A DNA stretch of 64,000 nt, taken from contig NW_026262593.1 in the NCBI RefSeq assembly GCF_021869535.1, forward strand, positions 69,156,322 to 69,220,321, given 5' to 3'. A program made the translations under genes and the position numbers. Below are positions 24,601 to 39,600 of this stretch, one piece after another. The notes under the pieces were generated by a model. That model ran no database searches. It worked only from the letters and a program-made list of their open reading frames with translations, and had not been told where the DNA came from. Numbering within the stretch: position 1 is the stretch's first letter; every line of letters begins with the position of its first letter. Source of the DNA: Mytilus californianus. Lineage: Eukaryota > Mollusca > Bivalvia > Mytilida > Mytilidae.

Positions 24601-27600
24601 GATGCAAGCATACTTTCTTTTGAGTGGCCTATTTTATTTCATTCTTCAAAGTAATATCCCATTAAATGATGAGAATAAATTTTACATAATGTTGTCCATA
24701 TTAGATGAAAAACAGGGTCAGATGATGATATCTGAAAGTTAACTGTCTAAGCCAACTTCATGCCAAAACTACTTACAAATTAAATTCCCCCTCCCCCAAC
24801 AATTCAAGTTCAGCAAGATTTAATTCCTTTTTGTGCAGGTATTGTGTTCCACTATTTAAATATTTTGCTTTTTTTTTTAAATAATGTAAATCAAATAAAT
24901 TTCATGAGCTATTTATTTTTGGCAAGTAGTCCAATAACATGAATATAAAGAGTCAAGAATATATAAAATGTGGGTCGGAGTTTTTATACAAAAACATAAA
25001 CAAAGTTAGAAAATCACATAAATAAATCGCCACTAAATCTGCTAGAGAGGGCTTAACATAGAAAGAATTATTTAAGAAAATAGAAAGTAGTTTAAAGTAT
25101 TCCTCACAACCAAACTTTCCTGAGTACCCGTTATTGAATTTTAATGGTTAAAGTCCCACAACTCTGGAATATAAAATCAGAAAATTCTTAAAATCAAAAA
25201 GTACCTTACTTTTACAAATTCCAACAATTGTGTAAAGTATCAAGTAAAAACAACTGAGTTTTACTGTGCACAATGCTGTTTGTTTGTTTATTCCACTTTT
25301 TTGCTAGAGGTATAGGGAGGGTTGAGATCTCACATAACATGTTTAACCCCATCCGATTTTGTGCCTGTCCCAAGTCAGGAACCTATAGCCTTTTTTAGTC
25401 TTGTGTGTTTTTTTTATTATGTTCATTTTTATGTTTCGGAGTTTAGTGTAGCGTCCATTTCTCTGAACTAGGAAACATTATTGTTTAGGGGCCAGCTGAA
25501 GCCCATCCCCAGTGAGGGATTTTCTAGCTGTGTTGAAGACCAATTGATGGCCTTGGGATGATTTCTTTTTTTTTTGTTCATGTTGTGGTCTCTTAGACTC
25601 ACTCAATTAAGTGTACAAAATGTGAAAAATTATCTCAAATCTAAAAGTCAAAGTCTTCTGACTTTGAAATAAAACACCAGAAAAAAAATTAAAATCTAAA
25701 GGGAGTTTCTTTTAATCAATCTAAATAACAGCATAAAGTTTTGAGTAAATCAATCTAATTGTACGCTAATTAGTTTTTGATATGTGAAAAATTGCCCTAA
25801 ATCTGATGGTCAAAGTCCTGTATCTCTGAAACAACAGACCAAATCAAACATTATCAAAAACAAGAGAGTTTCCTTCCATCAATCCTAATGTTGTGTTAAA
25901 ATTTCATAAGAATTGGTTAAAGCAAATTTCAATTATTGTATGAAAGATTGACATACAGAAAAAATGGACAAATCTTTTTTTCCAAGCTTGAACCAGTTTA
26001 TTTTTAAATCAGAAACAAAATATATAAATTAAAATATGCCTGTATATAAAAGTCAGTTTTAGAGAATCTTACCTTCAAAGCTGCTCTGGAATAAATCGGT
26101 ACACCATCATCATATTTCCCTGTCAGTATACCACCTGCCAGTGGTGACCAGGTTATGGTACCAACACCTAGGGAAACAAATTAACATTGGCTGTATATCA
26201 TATTTGTTTTTATTTAATTGTTTTGTACATAAATCAGGCTGTTAGTTTTTGTTTTTGGAGTTGTTCAACATTTGTCATTTTAGGGCCTTTTATAGCTAAT
26301 GCTATGCAGTATGGGTTTTGCTCATTGTTGAAGGGCATACAGTGATCTATAGTTACTAACTTCTAACTTGGAGTTCAGTATTTTTGTTATTTTACTTTCT
26401 ACATAATGTTGGAAAGTTGCTCAAACCAAAGCAACTAAGTTAGTTTTTTTAGTTTGATGATTTACATATTTTTAATGTGAAAAGTTTGAGTTGATCAGTC
26501 AAAAAAATTATCTTATATGACAAATACGCGTTTCCTTTGTTTCCCAAAATTGGTCACCTTTTAGAATCAAGTTTTCACTAAAAATTTGTTGTGGATTATG
26601 TCATTTCTGAGTACAGAAATAGATCATCTACTGTTAAATTTGCTTGATGATAAATGAGATATTAGCAAAAAAGTTTTAATGCTTGAAAATTTGTGTGTAA
26701 AATATAAAATGGTGATGTTGGAGAGAAGACAACATACAATTTTCAACAATAGAAACGTGTCTTATGCAATACGTCAAACTCAAAATCTGCATAGTCTAGA
26801 CGAAGATGTGATTTCCTTACAATGCGAGGTGACAACCCATACCTATTTTCTGATAGAGTTCTGGCATTTGTAGTTCTACCTTCTCTCTTTGTAGCAAGTG
26901 ATATTCAGCTTGCTCAGCTATTGGAGGGATCTGGTTAAATTGACGAGCTACAGAATAGGCCTCCATTATCTCTGTTGGGGACCAACGTGATGTACCCCAG
27001 TACATAGCCCAACCTTGGTTTATCACATATGTGAAAGCCCGAACAATTTCTAAAAGAAAAATACAGCAGTTAGATTAATAATAATTAATTTCACTCACAA
27101 CAAAAATACAGTGTTCTCCCCAGGCCGTTTTAGCGCTGCGGTATTCAGCGCAATCGCAATTTTCCGCTGTTCTATTGAACTGAGCACAGTGCTATCCAAA
27201 TCAATCATGTCGCTATATTTTTTTTTCGATTTATTTATTTTTTTTAAAAATTTTCCACTTATCTTTTACTTCGATCACATGATCGTCTGGTTTACTATTT
27301 CTGAATGTATTTGCATAGTATAAAGTAACATTGCGGGACCAGTTTAATAAATTTTACAAAATGGCGTCTTTGCAAGATCAAAATAAACAAAGAAATCAAC
27401 ATTATCATCAATTTTTTTAATTAAAAAGAATATAAAGAAGCAAATATGAATGGAATAAGCATGAACAAGATGAAATAAATTGACCCCTTTACCGACAATA
27501 CTCACAAAATTGTTTTACGAACTTTGATTAAACAATTAATTTAAACAACGATTAAATTGGCTTCAATGTGCAAGTCTTTGAAGTATTAATTATCACCTAA

Positions 27601-30600
27601 TCGAACTAATAAATGATTAATCAGCAATACTACAGTAATGAATTTTACCATTTGAAAACAATTGGGGGGATATGATTAGAAAAGCAAACCCCCAAATCGA
27701 TATTACATGTACATGATGTAGACTTGAGAAATTCACTTTCCTCAATGTCCAGCACAGGCACTTGTTTCTATCCATGGGAAGGTCAACTATCCATATGTAA
27801 TTACATATGGATTGTCGACCTTCCCATAGATAGAAACAAGTGCCTGTGATGTCCAGCTTGGGAGAAGCCATACGAATGTAATAAAATGGTGATCAGAAAA
27901 ATGAGAAATCATATTCATAATGTTCTAAAATGTCAACTCCTGTCAAACATCATTAGGTTAATAGTACACTGCTCCAGTGGGTTACAAAACCCAACACAGA
28001 AAATGACAATGACATAATTGTCAATGTGGGTCCTACATACTATATCACCTGTTAAGAAATTTTCACATCACCAGTGTGGTGTTGACCCTTCATGGAATTT
28101 ATTTCTGTACTTATTTTTGCTTGATTATCTAAATTTACAATGGAGATAAAAAAATGATTCTTCATCTATTTTCAAACAATAACATTTACAAACAAATGGG
28201 TAACTACCATCAAGACAACATTACAAGAGCAAACATAAGCAGCATATTGTATTAAAACATCATAATAAACCCATTACAAACGAACTGCGCGCCGCGACAA
28301 AGTTACTGAGAATAGTCGAAAATCATGCGCTTACCACAGCGCTATCAAAAAATCCTGGGGAGAACACTGAAAATAATAATAAAATAAATTAAAAAAATAT
28401 CATTTGATGCATTTCCATTTTATACATGCATGCATAAATAACATCTCTCAACAATATGGGCATTTCAGCAGGAGCATAGAATTACCATTACGTTGAAATT
28501 CAAAGAACTACCTGGCTTAAACCATGGATAATTTTGCTCGTGGAACATTTTTTACAACAAAAAGTAAGTTCATTTAGATAATATCAGTATAGTTTTGAAA
28601 TTTTGCAAGCGACAAGAGTCTGTGAAACTGCATATGAATATGGAAAAAAAATTATATAAGTAACTTTTACACCCATGAAGATAAAGCAAGTTGAATATTC
28701 TTCAGAAAGAAATACAAATGCATAGGATGCACATAGATATATTACAAATAAATCTGCACCTGTTCAGCCCATGGCTTCCAAAACGGTCATATATTCCGGA
28801 CTTGACCGAAATTTAAATAAAAAGTCCGGCTGCTCTCAGCCTCAGACGGTCAAATATCATAGGTTTGCCACTTTTTGTTATTCAAGGCATTTTCATAAAA
28901 CGGTCATTTCACTTTTTTTTACAAACTATCGATCAGTAAAAATGTCCGTTTGGGCATTATAATTTATAATTGTGGCAATCTATTTCACAAAGATATTTGG
29001 TCATATTTGGGTTTAATTAAACAGATGCAGCATATTTCATACTTTGAAGTGTCTCAGTTAGTCTAATCCTCTGGGTACATAAATGCAGGCCTTGGTACAT
29101 CAATAAAAAGTAGAAAAAAAACATTTGTTCTTTTATTTAAATCAAAGCACTGTAAGCGCTGTAGACAGTTAACCAAAAACCAAGGCAAACGTAATGATGA
29201 AAACTGTGGCAATGTTGTTTCAATTTTTTTTTAAGATTTGAAAGAACAAACATTAAACATTCGTATATTGTACATTTATGTTCATTAAATGAATTGATTA
29301 TTAAGGCAAATTAATTAATATTTCATCAAGGTTTTCAAAAGCAACTCATATATCAATGTAAATGACCCCCATCTTCACCCCCAAGTGCATGATGTTACTC
29401 CATACCAAGTTTGGAATAAAATGACAGGTGATTATAAAACAGTTGGTCAAACATTCTCGGGCTTTACACTGCTTGAAAGATTTATATGTTTTCTTTAAAG
29501 TGAGCCATAAATGAAAATTATTATAGGCCCAGAAATAATTTAATAAGCAAAGTAAATTCAATAATCTAGACTCATTTTTTGGATCAATTTTTTTTTATAA
29601 TAAACAAGAAATAATTGTAACAAGATGCCGTTACGAAGTCTCCCAAACAAAGCCCCCATAATTCGTCATTCCCATGGTCTCCTGACATTGGGCAAAGTCC
29701 AGTTCATATTGGTTTGGTCTAGTAAAGTGATATGCATATGTGACACCAAGGAGATTGACCCTGTATGTCATTCAAATCTTTTTGAAATGATGAACAGGAA
29801 TAAATATGGTTTAGGTGTGGGTATCTCGACTGTTTACAAGTTCTCAAACAGGAGGGGATGGGGTGACCCAAGGGACTCCCCCTATATTTCATTTGATTTG
29901 TTATATTGTCCCATATATGAATACATATGGTTTAGGGGTGGGGATCTCGACCATTTCCAAGTTCTCAAATAGGAGGGGGTGGGGTGACCCCAGGGACTCC
30001 CCCTATATTTCATTTGATTTGTTATATTGTCCCATACATGAATACATATGGTTTAGGGGTGGGGATCTTGACCATTTCCAAGTTCTCAAACAGGAGGGGG
30101 TGGGGTGACCCGATGAACTCCCCATATATTTCATTTGATTTGTTATATTGTCCCATGCATGAAAATATATAGTTTAGGGGTGGGGATCTTGACTGTTTAC
30201 AAGTTCTCAAACAGGAGGGGCGGGGGTGTCCCCAGGGACTCCCCTATATTCCATTTGATTTGTTTTATTGTCCCATACATAAATGTATATGGTTTAGGGG
30301 TAGGGATCTCAACCATTACCAAGTTCTCAAACAGGAGGGGTTGGGGTGACCCCAGGGACTCCCCATATATTTTCATTTTATTTGTTATATTGTCCCATAC
30401 ATGAATATATATGGTTTAGGGGTGGGGATCTCGACCGTTTACAAGTTCTCAAACAGGAGGGGGTGGGTGACCCCAGGGACTCACTCTATATTTCATTTTT
30501 GATTTGTTTAATTGTCCCATACATGAATATATATGGTTTAGGGGTGGGGATCTTGACCATTTCCAAGTTCTCAAACAGGAGGGGGTGGGACGACACTGGG

Positions 30601-33600
30601 GACTCCCCCAAATTATTTTCATTTGATTTCTTTTATTGTCCCATTCAAGTATATATATTGTTTAGGGGTGGGGATCGCGACGGTTTACAAAATAAGAGTA
30701 CATTTTCAAATTGAAGGGGGTTGGGATGACCCCAAGGGACTCACCCTATATTTTGGTTGATTTTTTGTATTGTCCTGTTCTCATTACTGAAGACTGCATG
30801 TGTCTATTACCTACTGTTTTTGAGAAATAGTCATTTGAAAATTAAAAAAAATAAAATCCCATAGGGTTCTATAGTAAACCCCTCCCTTCTTCAGGCCCCT
30901 CCAAATACCCCTAAATAGACCCCAATGCACAAACAAAAGATAAATGGCTCCGCTAGACATGTTAGTCTAAAATTTTATGAAACCCTAAGTAAATCTGACA
31001 AACGGCCAAAGTTGTCTTCTTAGACGGTTTGAGTGGATTCGGTCCGACTTATCTCTGGGACGAGTTGTCCACATTACTTAAAACATCCCATTAACGTCGA
31101 TTTCCGCATCTGTTTTCATGACCTCGTTTCATTCACAAAATAACAACAACATTATTTGGCAAGATAAGTTAGAAATTACCACCCACTTATATAACTTTAT
31201 TTCCTCTATCATAGAGATTTGTTGTACATGAACAATATTCCTGCGCATTTTGCCATTTGGGAAATATAAACGACTTGTAATTACCGATTTTCGGCGATGA
31301 AATATTTCATACAATTGTTCTTTGACATCGTAGCTAAAAGCACAGGGGATAATTAACTACGTACGGATTTCTACTGAGCACTACTTCCTATGTGCAACTT
31401 CAAAAGTTTTGGGTAGTTCGACGATCATTTAAGGTTTTTCTGGTCATATTTTTTGTATTCCAGAAATAAAAGTATTAAAAAAATGTCCAATTAGTTATAA
31501 ATAACATAATAGCCAGCTAGATAATAACAATGGCACGTATTTCAGCATTTATTGGGTAGAACACAAATCTAGGGTGCTCGCATAAGGCAGCTTAACTGCC
31601 TAAAAACAACAAGCTGTCAAACAATTATCCCTTCAATAAGTAATATTGAAACCATAAATCATTCACTGATTACAGGTCATTACCTTTGATGAGAGACCTT
31701 AGCTTGTCTTAATAAATAGAATTGATGATGCATAACAATGGACATAAAGGTGATCAGATAAACGAGGTCAAACATGTAAGCGAGTATGGAACAACATCCT
31801 ATTTAATTACGCTTTGTAGATATTATTGTAAATGAGCATTCAGTTTTAAAAAAATATCCTTAGATTTTAAAATAATTCTTCAAATAAGAATATTTATAAA
31901 TGAATTCGAATTTGTATGATATTCATTTTTATATTTAAAAACACTGTACATCGTGTTAAATACTGGGGTACCTAAGGGTATTCAAAGTTATTTTCTTACA
32001 TTTCAGCGGGTTGCATCTAATTAATTTAGTCTAAAAGATTGAAATTATAAGAAATGCGTTAATAAATATGATTTGATGAAAAATTTGAAAAGGTTTTAAA
32101 CGAATAATCGTCAGAACCACGTTGTTTGAACTAGTACATGTGTGTGCATGTGTCTATTGTCTATTGTGCACTGGTGGGAAATTTAATTATGCATCTTAAT
32201 TCTTCAATAATGCTAAAAATATCATTGATACCTTTATCTTAAGTTCATTTCGAGTATTTTCATGAAGAAATTACTTGAAAAGGCTATTAACTCAATCGTA
32301 AACATACACGGATATTACGTATCTGTCTCTGATCCATGATTTACCATTGTCAAGTCAACATCCGGCATTAGGAAAATGTGATTTTAAAAACGAAAGTAAA
32401 GTTTTGACAATGTTATTTTGCACAAATAAAGAGTCTAAAGCGGAATTAGGCAGAATTAGTACGCTGATGTTGAACACTTCGAATGCTGCACTTTCAATTT
32501 AACACTTTACGTCAGAACATCAAATTTATACCAAAGTAAAGTTTAATATCATTTTAATGTCAATCATTGGTTAACTGATTATCATAATTGCCTAATTTAC
32601 TAAGTCTAAAGGGATTTAAAATCGAGATAAGATATGAAATGTCCGGCTGGCTCAAACAATTTTTGGAAGCCCTGGTTCAGCCTGGTAAAAGTTGAACTTT
32701 GTAGGTTCATGTGACATTTTGGAGAGAAAAAATATTCGCGTCAACTTTTGAAAGAAATGAATGCTGTTGTGTTGATTCTTCGTTCTTGGATTTTATCTTA
32801 TTTATTTTATGAACATTTTAATGTATAGAACAGTTATTAGAAAAACAAAAAAAGTGAAGCAAGATGTGTTTTTTTTTCATTTTGAGTGTCCATGAAAAGT
32901 TCTGAGGCAAAAACTTAGATTTATCGATGTAAATTCAATTCATTGTCCTTTAAATTATAGTTTTTTTATTGGTTTGCACGAGAGGGTAACATTCAAAACA
33001 TTGTTTCCCTCTGAGCCATGGGATAGAGTAAATTATCTCCCTCGTATTAGCTACAAAATTGCTAATTCAGAATTTTTCCCATTTATAAAGGACATAACTT
33101 GAGAACGGTGAAAGTGAAGCCTGCCAAATTCAAACAAAAGTAAAGTTAGAGTGGAAACGACAAACTCAGCAATTTTTTTCATTTATAAAGGAACATAACA
33201 GGTGGTAAGGCAAATTAAAGTTAGACCATGGAAACCAATTTTTGGATGTACTGACATACAGATGAAAAAGGGGAAGTGGGCACAATAAAACTATTTAATT
33301 ATTTTATTTTAAATTGCTTTTTCTTAAAAACCTGTCCTACGAATTTTCTTTTAAAATCATATGTTATCAACACTAAAACTTCTGTTTAGTTTTTTATTTT
33401 GAAAATTATAGGGGGTTACAGAATTTGTGTATGCAGTATAAATCATCCAAGTGTCCCATTATATCTATGAAAGAAGCAAGCCAAGTGTTGAATATAGCTC
33501 TTTTGACCCTATGGGTCAGGTGAGCTAAAAACTGCCAATTAGAACACCCTACACATACCTTCCATTGGAGTGTGTGAGTCTGGTCTGTTAGCAAATACTA

Positions 33601-36600
33601 TATCTACATAATCTAACTGAAGTCTTACTAATGAAGATTTTAAACCTAAAATATAAAAAGTGATAGAAATTGAATTACTTCATGTACATGTATCAACACT
33701 AACACCTCATAGTTAACAACAATGAATCAAAGCGTGAAATTACTGAAAAATGCATTTGAGGCAACATTCTGTATGTGCCTGTTCCAAGTCAGGAGCCTGT
33801 ATTTCAGTGGTTGTTGTTTGTTGCTGTATATCATATTTGTTTTTCGTTCTTTGTTCCATACATATATCAGGCCGACAGTTTTTTCTTTTGAATTGTTTTA
33901 CATATGTCATTTTGTGGCCTTTTATTGCTGACTATGTGAAATTGGTTTTGCTTATTGTTGAAGGCCGTACGATGACCTATAGTTGTTAACTTCTATGTCA
34001 TTTGGTCTCTGGTGGAGAGTTGTCTCATTGGCATTCATACCGCATCTTCTTATTCTTATATATAATGCAAAATGAATGCAAGTTTGTGTCATCAAAATAA
34101 TTTCAAGTTTTCTCTGTCAAGTCTGTTGTATTCAACAGATCATTATTATGGTAAAAGTCTTATAATCCATATTCATGTCAACTACCTGCATCACAACAGG
34201 AAAAAAATTAATTAAGTAATTTTGTGAAACTTTGATAGGTTTAAAGTTGAATATGCTGTTGTTTGCTATAATTTTTGGTAATCTATGTATTTCAGATAAA
34301 GGTCCCAGCCCTAGAATGGTGAAAGTAAGCATGCTAACAAAGACCAAATCTAAAATTGTTCACCAGATGGATTAATGATCAGAAAACATTTAAATTTAAC
34401 ATCATTTTATTAATAAATAAGTCAAATAAACCTCATAAATCCAAACTATAATTCTATTAAAATCAGATCATAGTAAATTATACAGTCACAGTTAGCCCCG
34501 TTCTTCCTCCTTTATAACAATCAACCACAGACTCAAATTTAATCAGTTAGACCACCAGACCCCTCATTACAAATTTTCATGTAGTAATTAATCTAAAACA
34601 ATTGCTGTTGGTGCAGGGATCAATATATAAGTTTTTTTATGATAAAAAATCCTAAAACTTTCAGAAGTTTGCTAATATAAAGAAGAGAACTGATATAAAA
34701 TAATTCAACGAGCATAATAATTTGTGCTCGATTCAATAAACTGTGATCTCACCTTCAATAATATGTTTTCGTGACAAACCCTTTTCTGTTTCTGCTCTGA
34801 AATGAAATTAGCAAAAACAAAAAGTTATTCCCATTTTCAACTTCTTCTGGTATAACATTAAGACCAAAGTTATATACTGTGGTTTCATTATTTTTCGTGG
34901 GATACCAATTTTCCTGAATTTGTGGATGAAGGTGAACCACAAATTTAAGTGTTTTTTTAGGGAATGTATGCAGACTTCAGCAAAACCATAAAATCAAATA
35001 TCCAAGTAAATAAAATGTTTCCTCAATCCACAAAAATTGGTGCCCACAAGAATAAATTAATCCACAGTACTCATCATCAATGGTACTTTTTAACTTGACT
35101 ATGTAAATAATATGACTAACTTTTCATGGTCTACAATACAGAAAAGATTTCTCACTGATTTTTCATTAAAATTTTGACTCTAGGACAATTTAGATATGCA
35201 CTATCGAAATATGCAAAAACAAAATATACCTTCACAGTGTATTCTTTATGCAACATAGTCGTGCAACTATTTCCGCTGTACACTAAACCACTACACAAAT
35301 TCATTGAAGATAGGAAAGTAAACAGTCTTTATTTGCCTCGAATCTTATGTCCCCAAGTATATTTCGTGTGCTTAAATATACAACAGGTTTGTTTTCCTTT
35401 GCAAATAGTTTCAATTTCATGTAAAGGATTTGATAATGTAAGTGGTTTTTCCGCAAATTTGGGATAATTGTCATTAGCAACATTTAGAAAACCAGTAAAA
35501 TTTGGAAGAATTATTATCTGTCCTTGCTACTGTATTGTATGCCTTTAAGATCTCTGTATAGTGAAGAGTTTAAAGTGAGTTTGTTATTAGTTTTAAATCT
35601 ATCTATTTGGATATTGTTTCATTTTCAGCTAATATTTATCTTGAATTACTTTCCACCTCAGTATAGTTTTAACTTACTTTCCACACCATTATACTTTTAA
35701 AGTCATATGGAACTTCAAATTTAAAAAAAATGTTGAATATGTTTTTTTTATACTCGAATGTCTAAGTTTTTCTATAAAACAAGTGTACGAAAACTTTCTT
35801 GTAAAAGAAAATCCTTTATGTTATCAAAATATTCAAAAATGTACTGCTATTGAATTATTGTCGTCCCGTACACTAATTTGTTGATATTTTCCCGTATGCA
35901 GTGACCTTAACTACAAGACCTCTCGTTAGAACTTTGACCACCCCAAAGCGCAAGTGCGAGGGGAAAACCATGATGAAAGAATGTAAACAAACCTGCACTT
36001 GAAGGTAAATAGTAATAACTGATTCTAAAAGAACAAATTTAATACAACAAATCATTTAACAACTTTTAAGGAAAATTTAATTAACAAATGGGAAAGCATG
36101 AAAAAAATGTCATGGCTCTATCTATTCACTTATTTGTCAAGTTTTCCACATGCTCTGTGTTGATTGTAAACTTCAGCAACACAACGAAAGCTTGCGATCA
36201 ACACTTAGTGAATGAAATATTATTTGTCTATAATACGTTATAAGATTCTTAATAAATATAAAAATTGTGCATACATGACTTAGTTTAGTATATATGCATT
36301 CATTGGTTCAATAATTTCGATAACATTAAAATTACAAGAAACTCGTTTCATATGACTTTAACTTACTTTCCACCCCAGTATAGTTTTGTTGATATGATGT
36401 AGCTTGACCTTCTCCAGGTTTTCTTTTTCAGTATTTTTCCCAACAGGATTTCTGCCCTGAAATAGTAAAATAAGAATATTTAGAATGAAGCTTATCTAGG
36501 ACAATTGAAATCTTATGAGAAGGCTACTGATTATATTTTCTTCTTGCACTTTCATAACTTTGGTTATTCTTTCCCACAATGTATATAACAGAAGAAAATG

Positions 36601-39600
36601 ACATTTATTAAAGTTGAGGATTATTACACTTTTCCTGGCATTATAGTGTAACCATTGTTGAACTTAAGAGGGCAGATAATACAAATGAAATTGATGTATT
36701 CTAGTGTATAGTGCTTTCAGTCTTGTTTGGCCTGCTTCAATCTGTGCCTATTTTCAAATCTATAAATGATCATATGTCCTGAATGGGAAAAGTGAAAATA
36801 GTCAATATCAAACTGGACCCCTGTTTTGTCATCAGTAACAACATATAGAAATTTGAAAGCATTTACAGTGCATAAGTAATTGCATGGAAACAACGTTAAG
36901 TGCCATTTTAAAATCTACCAACGACCATTACTCCAGAACAGTAAAACAAAAAATGTTCAATACATGTATCATGAATACTGAAAACAATGGCTTTATATTG
37001 ATCACATACAATATTATACTATAGACAAAATTTAGTGAAATATTGACAACTTACCACCAACTAATATTGTTTGGCATTATTGTTCACTTTGTGTGTGTCA
37101 ATTTTTTCTCTGTAACTGTGGTTCTACTTACTTTCCAGCTGCATACACCTCAGCTGTGTCAAAGAAATTAATTCCACTTTCATATGCCAAGGTCAAAATC
37201 TCTTCAGCCATCTGAATTATAAAACTTACTTTAGGTAATACTAAATAAAATTGGTTTCTTTGAATTTGGCAAGGTAATATAACATATTGGACTAGACACT
37301 TTATAAAATAATAATAAACAAAAAGGTGGGGAGATTTTGAGTCACACTTATATTCATTGTAACCCCAATCACAATGTTTCAGTGAAGCAAGGGCACTAAC
37401 TCTAAAACAGAAATTGTAAAATGAACCATAACCTTTTCTCACATATATCAATAGTCCTGAATTATTTGAAATTCTGTAATAAAAATTTGTTCTGAAATCA
37501 TAAAACAGATATATGGTTACTGAGAACCTATTGTCAGCCTTATCACTTCTCACCTCTTTATTACAGTATGCAGTTTATTATTTAACTTCAGTGTCAGTTC
37601 TTTCACTTTGAATTCTGAGTTATTAAAATGTTTCAACTTTGATTCCTTTTTGTTCTAACATGGAAATAGACGTATCACTCAATATCAGTACTTACATCAT
37701 CTGTTATCTGACCTCCAAAGGTCACCCATGTTCCTGGAAAAAAAAATTATAAAGAGGTAACAGAAAAACATTGTTAACATATCAATTTAGTGTTGATGTT
37801 TTTAATTTAGGAAAAATATGTTGACATCAGATCTTATGATATCACTGTTAAATTAAATCACAGTAACTGTCTTAATTTTGAGAGATAAAGATTGATTTTA
37901 TAGGGTGAGGAAACTTGTCCACTGCTGAAAAACTGAAGATGTGTGTTTCTACTTTGTCCAGAAAATATTGTGCAATGCATGTTAAGAAAACAACAATGAA
38001 TCTTTTTTCTAATTTATTCTAGTAATAAGATTTCTATCTTATAATGATCTCTACAATAGTTTATTTTCTATACTAAATTGTTTCACTACTCAACTGAGAG
38101 AGATTTATAGTTAACTGTATGGTATAAAATTCCAAAAAATTTGACAAAGTTATTGATGTCTAAATATTGTTTAACCACAGACTGAACTTAAATGTTGATG
38201 ACCATGAGGCTGACTGAAAGTAGGATTGCTATGTCTCCCCTTTGCAACAACTCAGGCTCGACAAAAATAGTAAGAAATCCTTGGTCATATACATGATATA
38301 TCTTCTTGAAGTCTGATTTTTTCTTATTCAAATTATTGCAACAGGTAAACACATTACTTGTATTAATAAGATAAGTATATTAATATGTCATTGATTGAAT
38401 GTTAAATATTATAGTGGCCAGTTTGCATTGGTAAATCAATCTACAAATTTATTAGTACACTCAGGCACCATTGTGTGCAACAAGAGCAACATAATATAGT
38501 ATACAAAATAATAAATTGGTCAATTAATATTACAAATAAAAAACAACGCAACCCTTTTATCATTACAGGTGAAAAAGATGTTTTCAGAATTTGTGAAATA
38601 AGTTCAGGATAGTACTAGCGTAGAATAAAATTTTAAAGATAGATTATTAATAGTAAAGGAAGCCTGAATACCCAGAGAGAACTATCAACTTTTGACAGGA
38701 AAACTGGCAATTCTTGTCAATAAAGATCAGAGTCAAATACATCTGCCTCCGTGTTGACAGTCTGGTTATCACTGTTGAAGTACTTAGATCAATAGACTAT
38801 TTTCATATTACCGACATTAGACTCCGGATTATATAAATTTTTCGACAGGTTACCTTCTCTGTGGGGAGAACATCCATGTACTCGTTCATGTAAAAGCAAC
38901 CAAAAGAAGTAAAATCAAACATATAATCGGTGCAATTTGGGGGGAAAGTTTACTGTTTTCTGATTATTTTGTCGTTTATAGAAAATATGAAACAGATAAA
39001 TTTCCGCCCAAATTGTACCTATTGTAAGCTTGATTTTACTTCTTTAAGTTGCTCTTACTTGACCAAGTACCAGGATGTCCTACCCACTGAGTCAAATGTC
39101 GGTTATATGAACATAGTCTATTGGCCCAATGCTACATTGTCTAATAACAGATTAGAGAGAACAAAAGTGCAATTATAGCAGCTTGTTCTTGCAAAAAAAA
39201 TGAGCATCCTTCAGTCTTTAAGTTGTTTTCTCTGCAGTACAATGATATAACACATGTCAATAGATTGCAGATAAACTATTTGTACAGGCTAGTAAATTGC
39301 AGCTACCTGTCATACTCTTTAATGAGATAATCAACTTTCAGTGGTTCAGTGAATAACATTGGTGATTAAAACCTTAAAATAATACAGGTTAGAGTTCAAG
39401 GCAAAATACTGCTGTGAAAACAACAACACCAATTAATTACTTTTGTCTTCTTTGAGATTAAGTGAAGAAAAAGGCCAAAAGACGTCAGTCATGAGGCACA
39501 AGTTCAAATGATGCTGCAAGTTTTCTACGCAGAGACATTTTCATTTTTTCTAAACTCTGGAAAAATTAATCTGCCAGAGTCTGCATCAAGTAAAAAACAC

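Noticed and set aside
29625-30714. Overlapping 60-120-codon frames as genes
   Set aside because: They translate the 122-bp tandem repeat inside a hAT-like element; the same peptide reappears in shifted frames.
35174-35483. Overlapping frames of 97 and 60 codons in intron 5
   Set aside because: No homology recognised, opposing strands, no splice support; chance frames in intron sequence.
37128-37553. 141-codon frame as a single exon or separate gene
   Set aside because: Only the last 27 codons (exon 4, 37211-37132) are aldo-keto reductase sequence; the upstream part is intron 3, and a CAG acceptor precedes the ATG.
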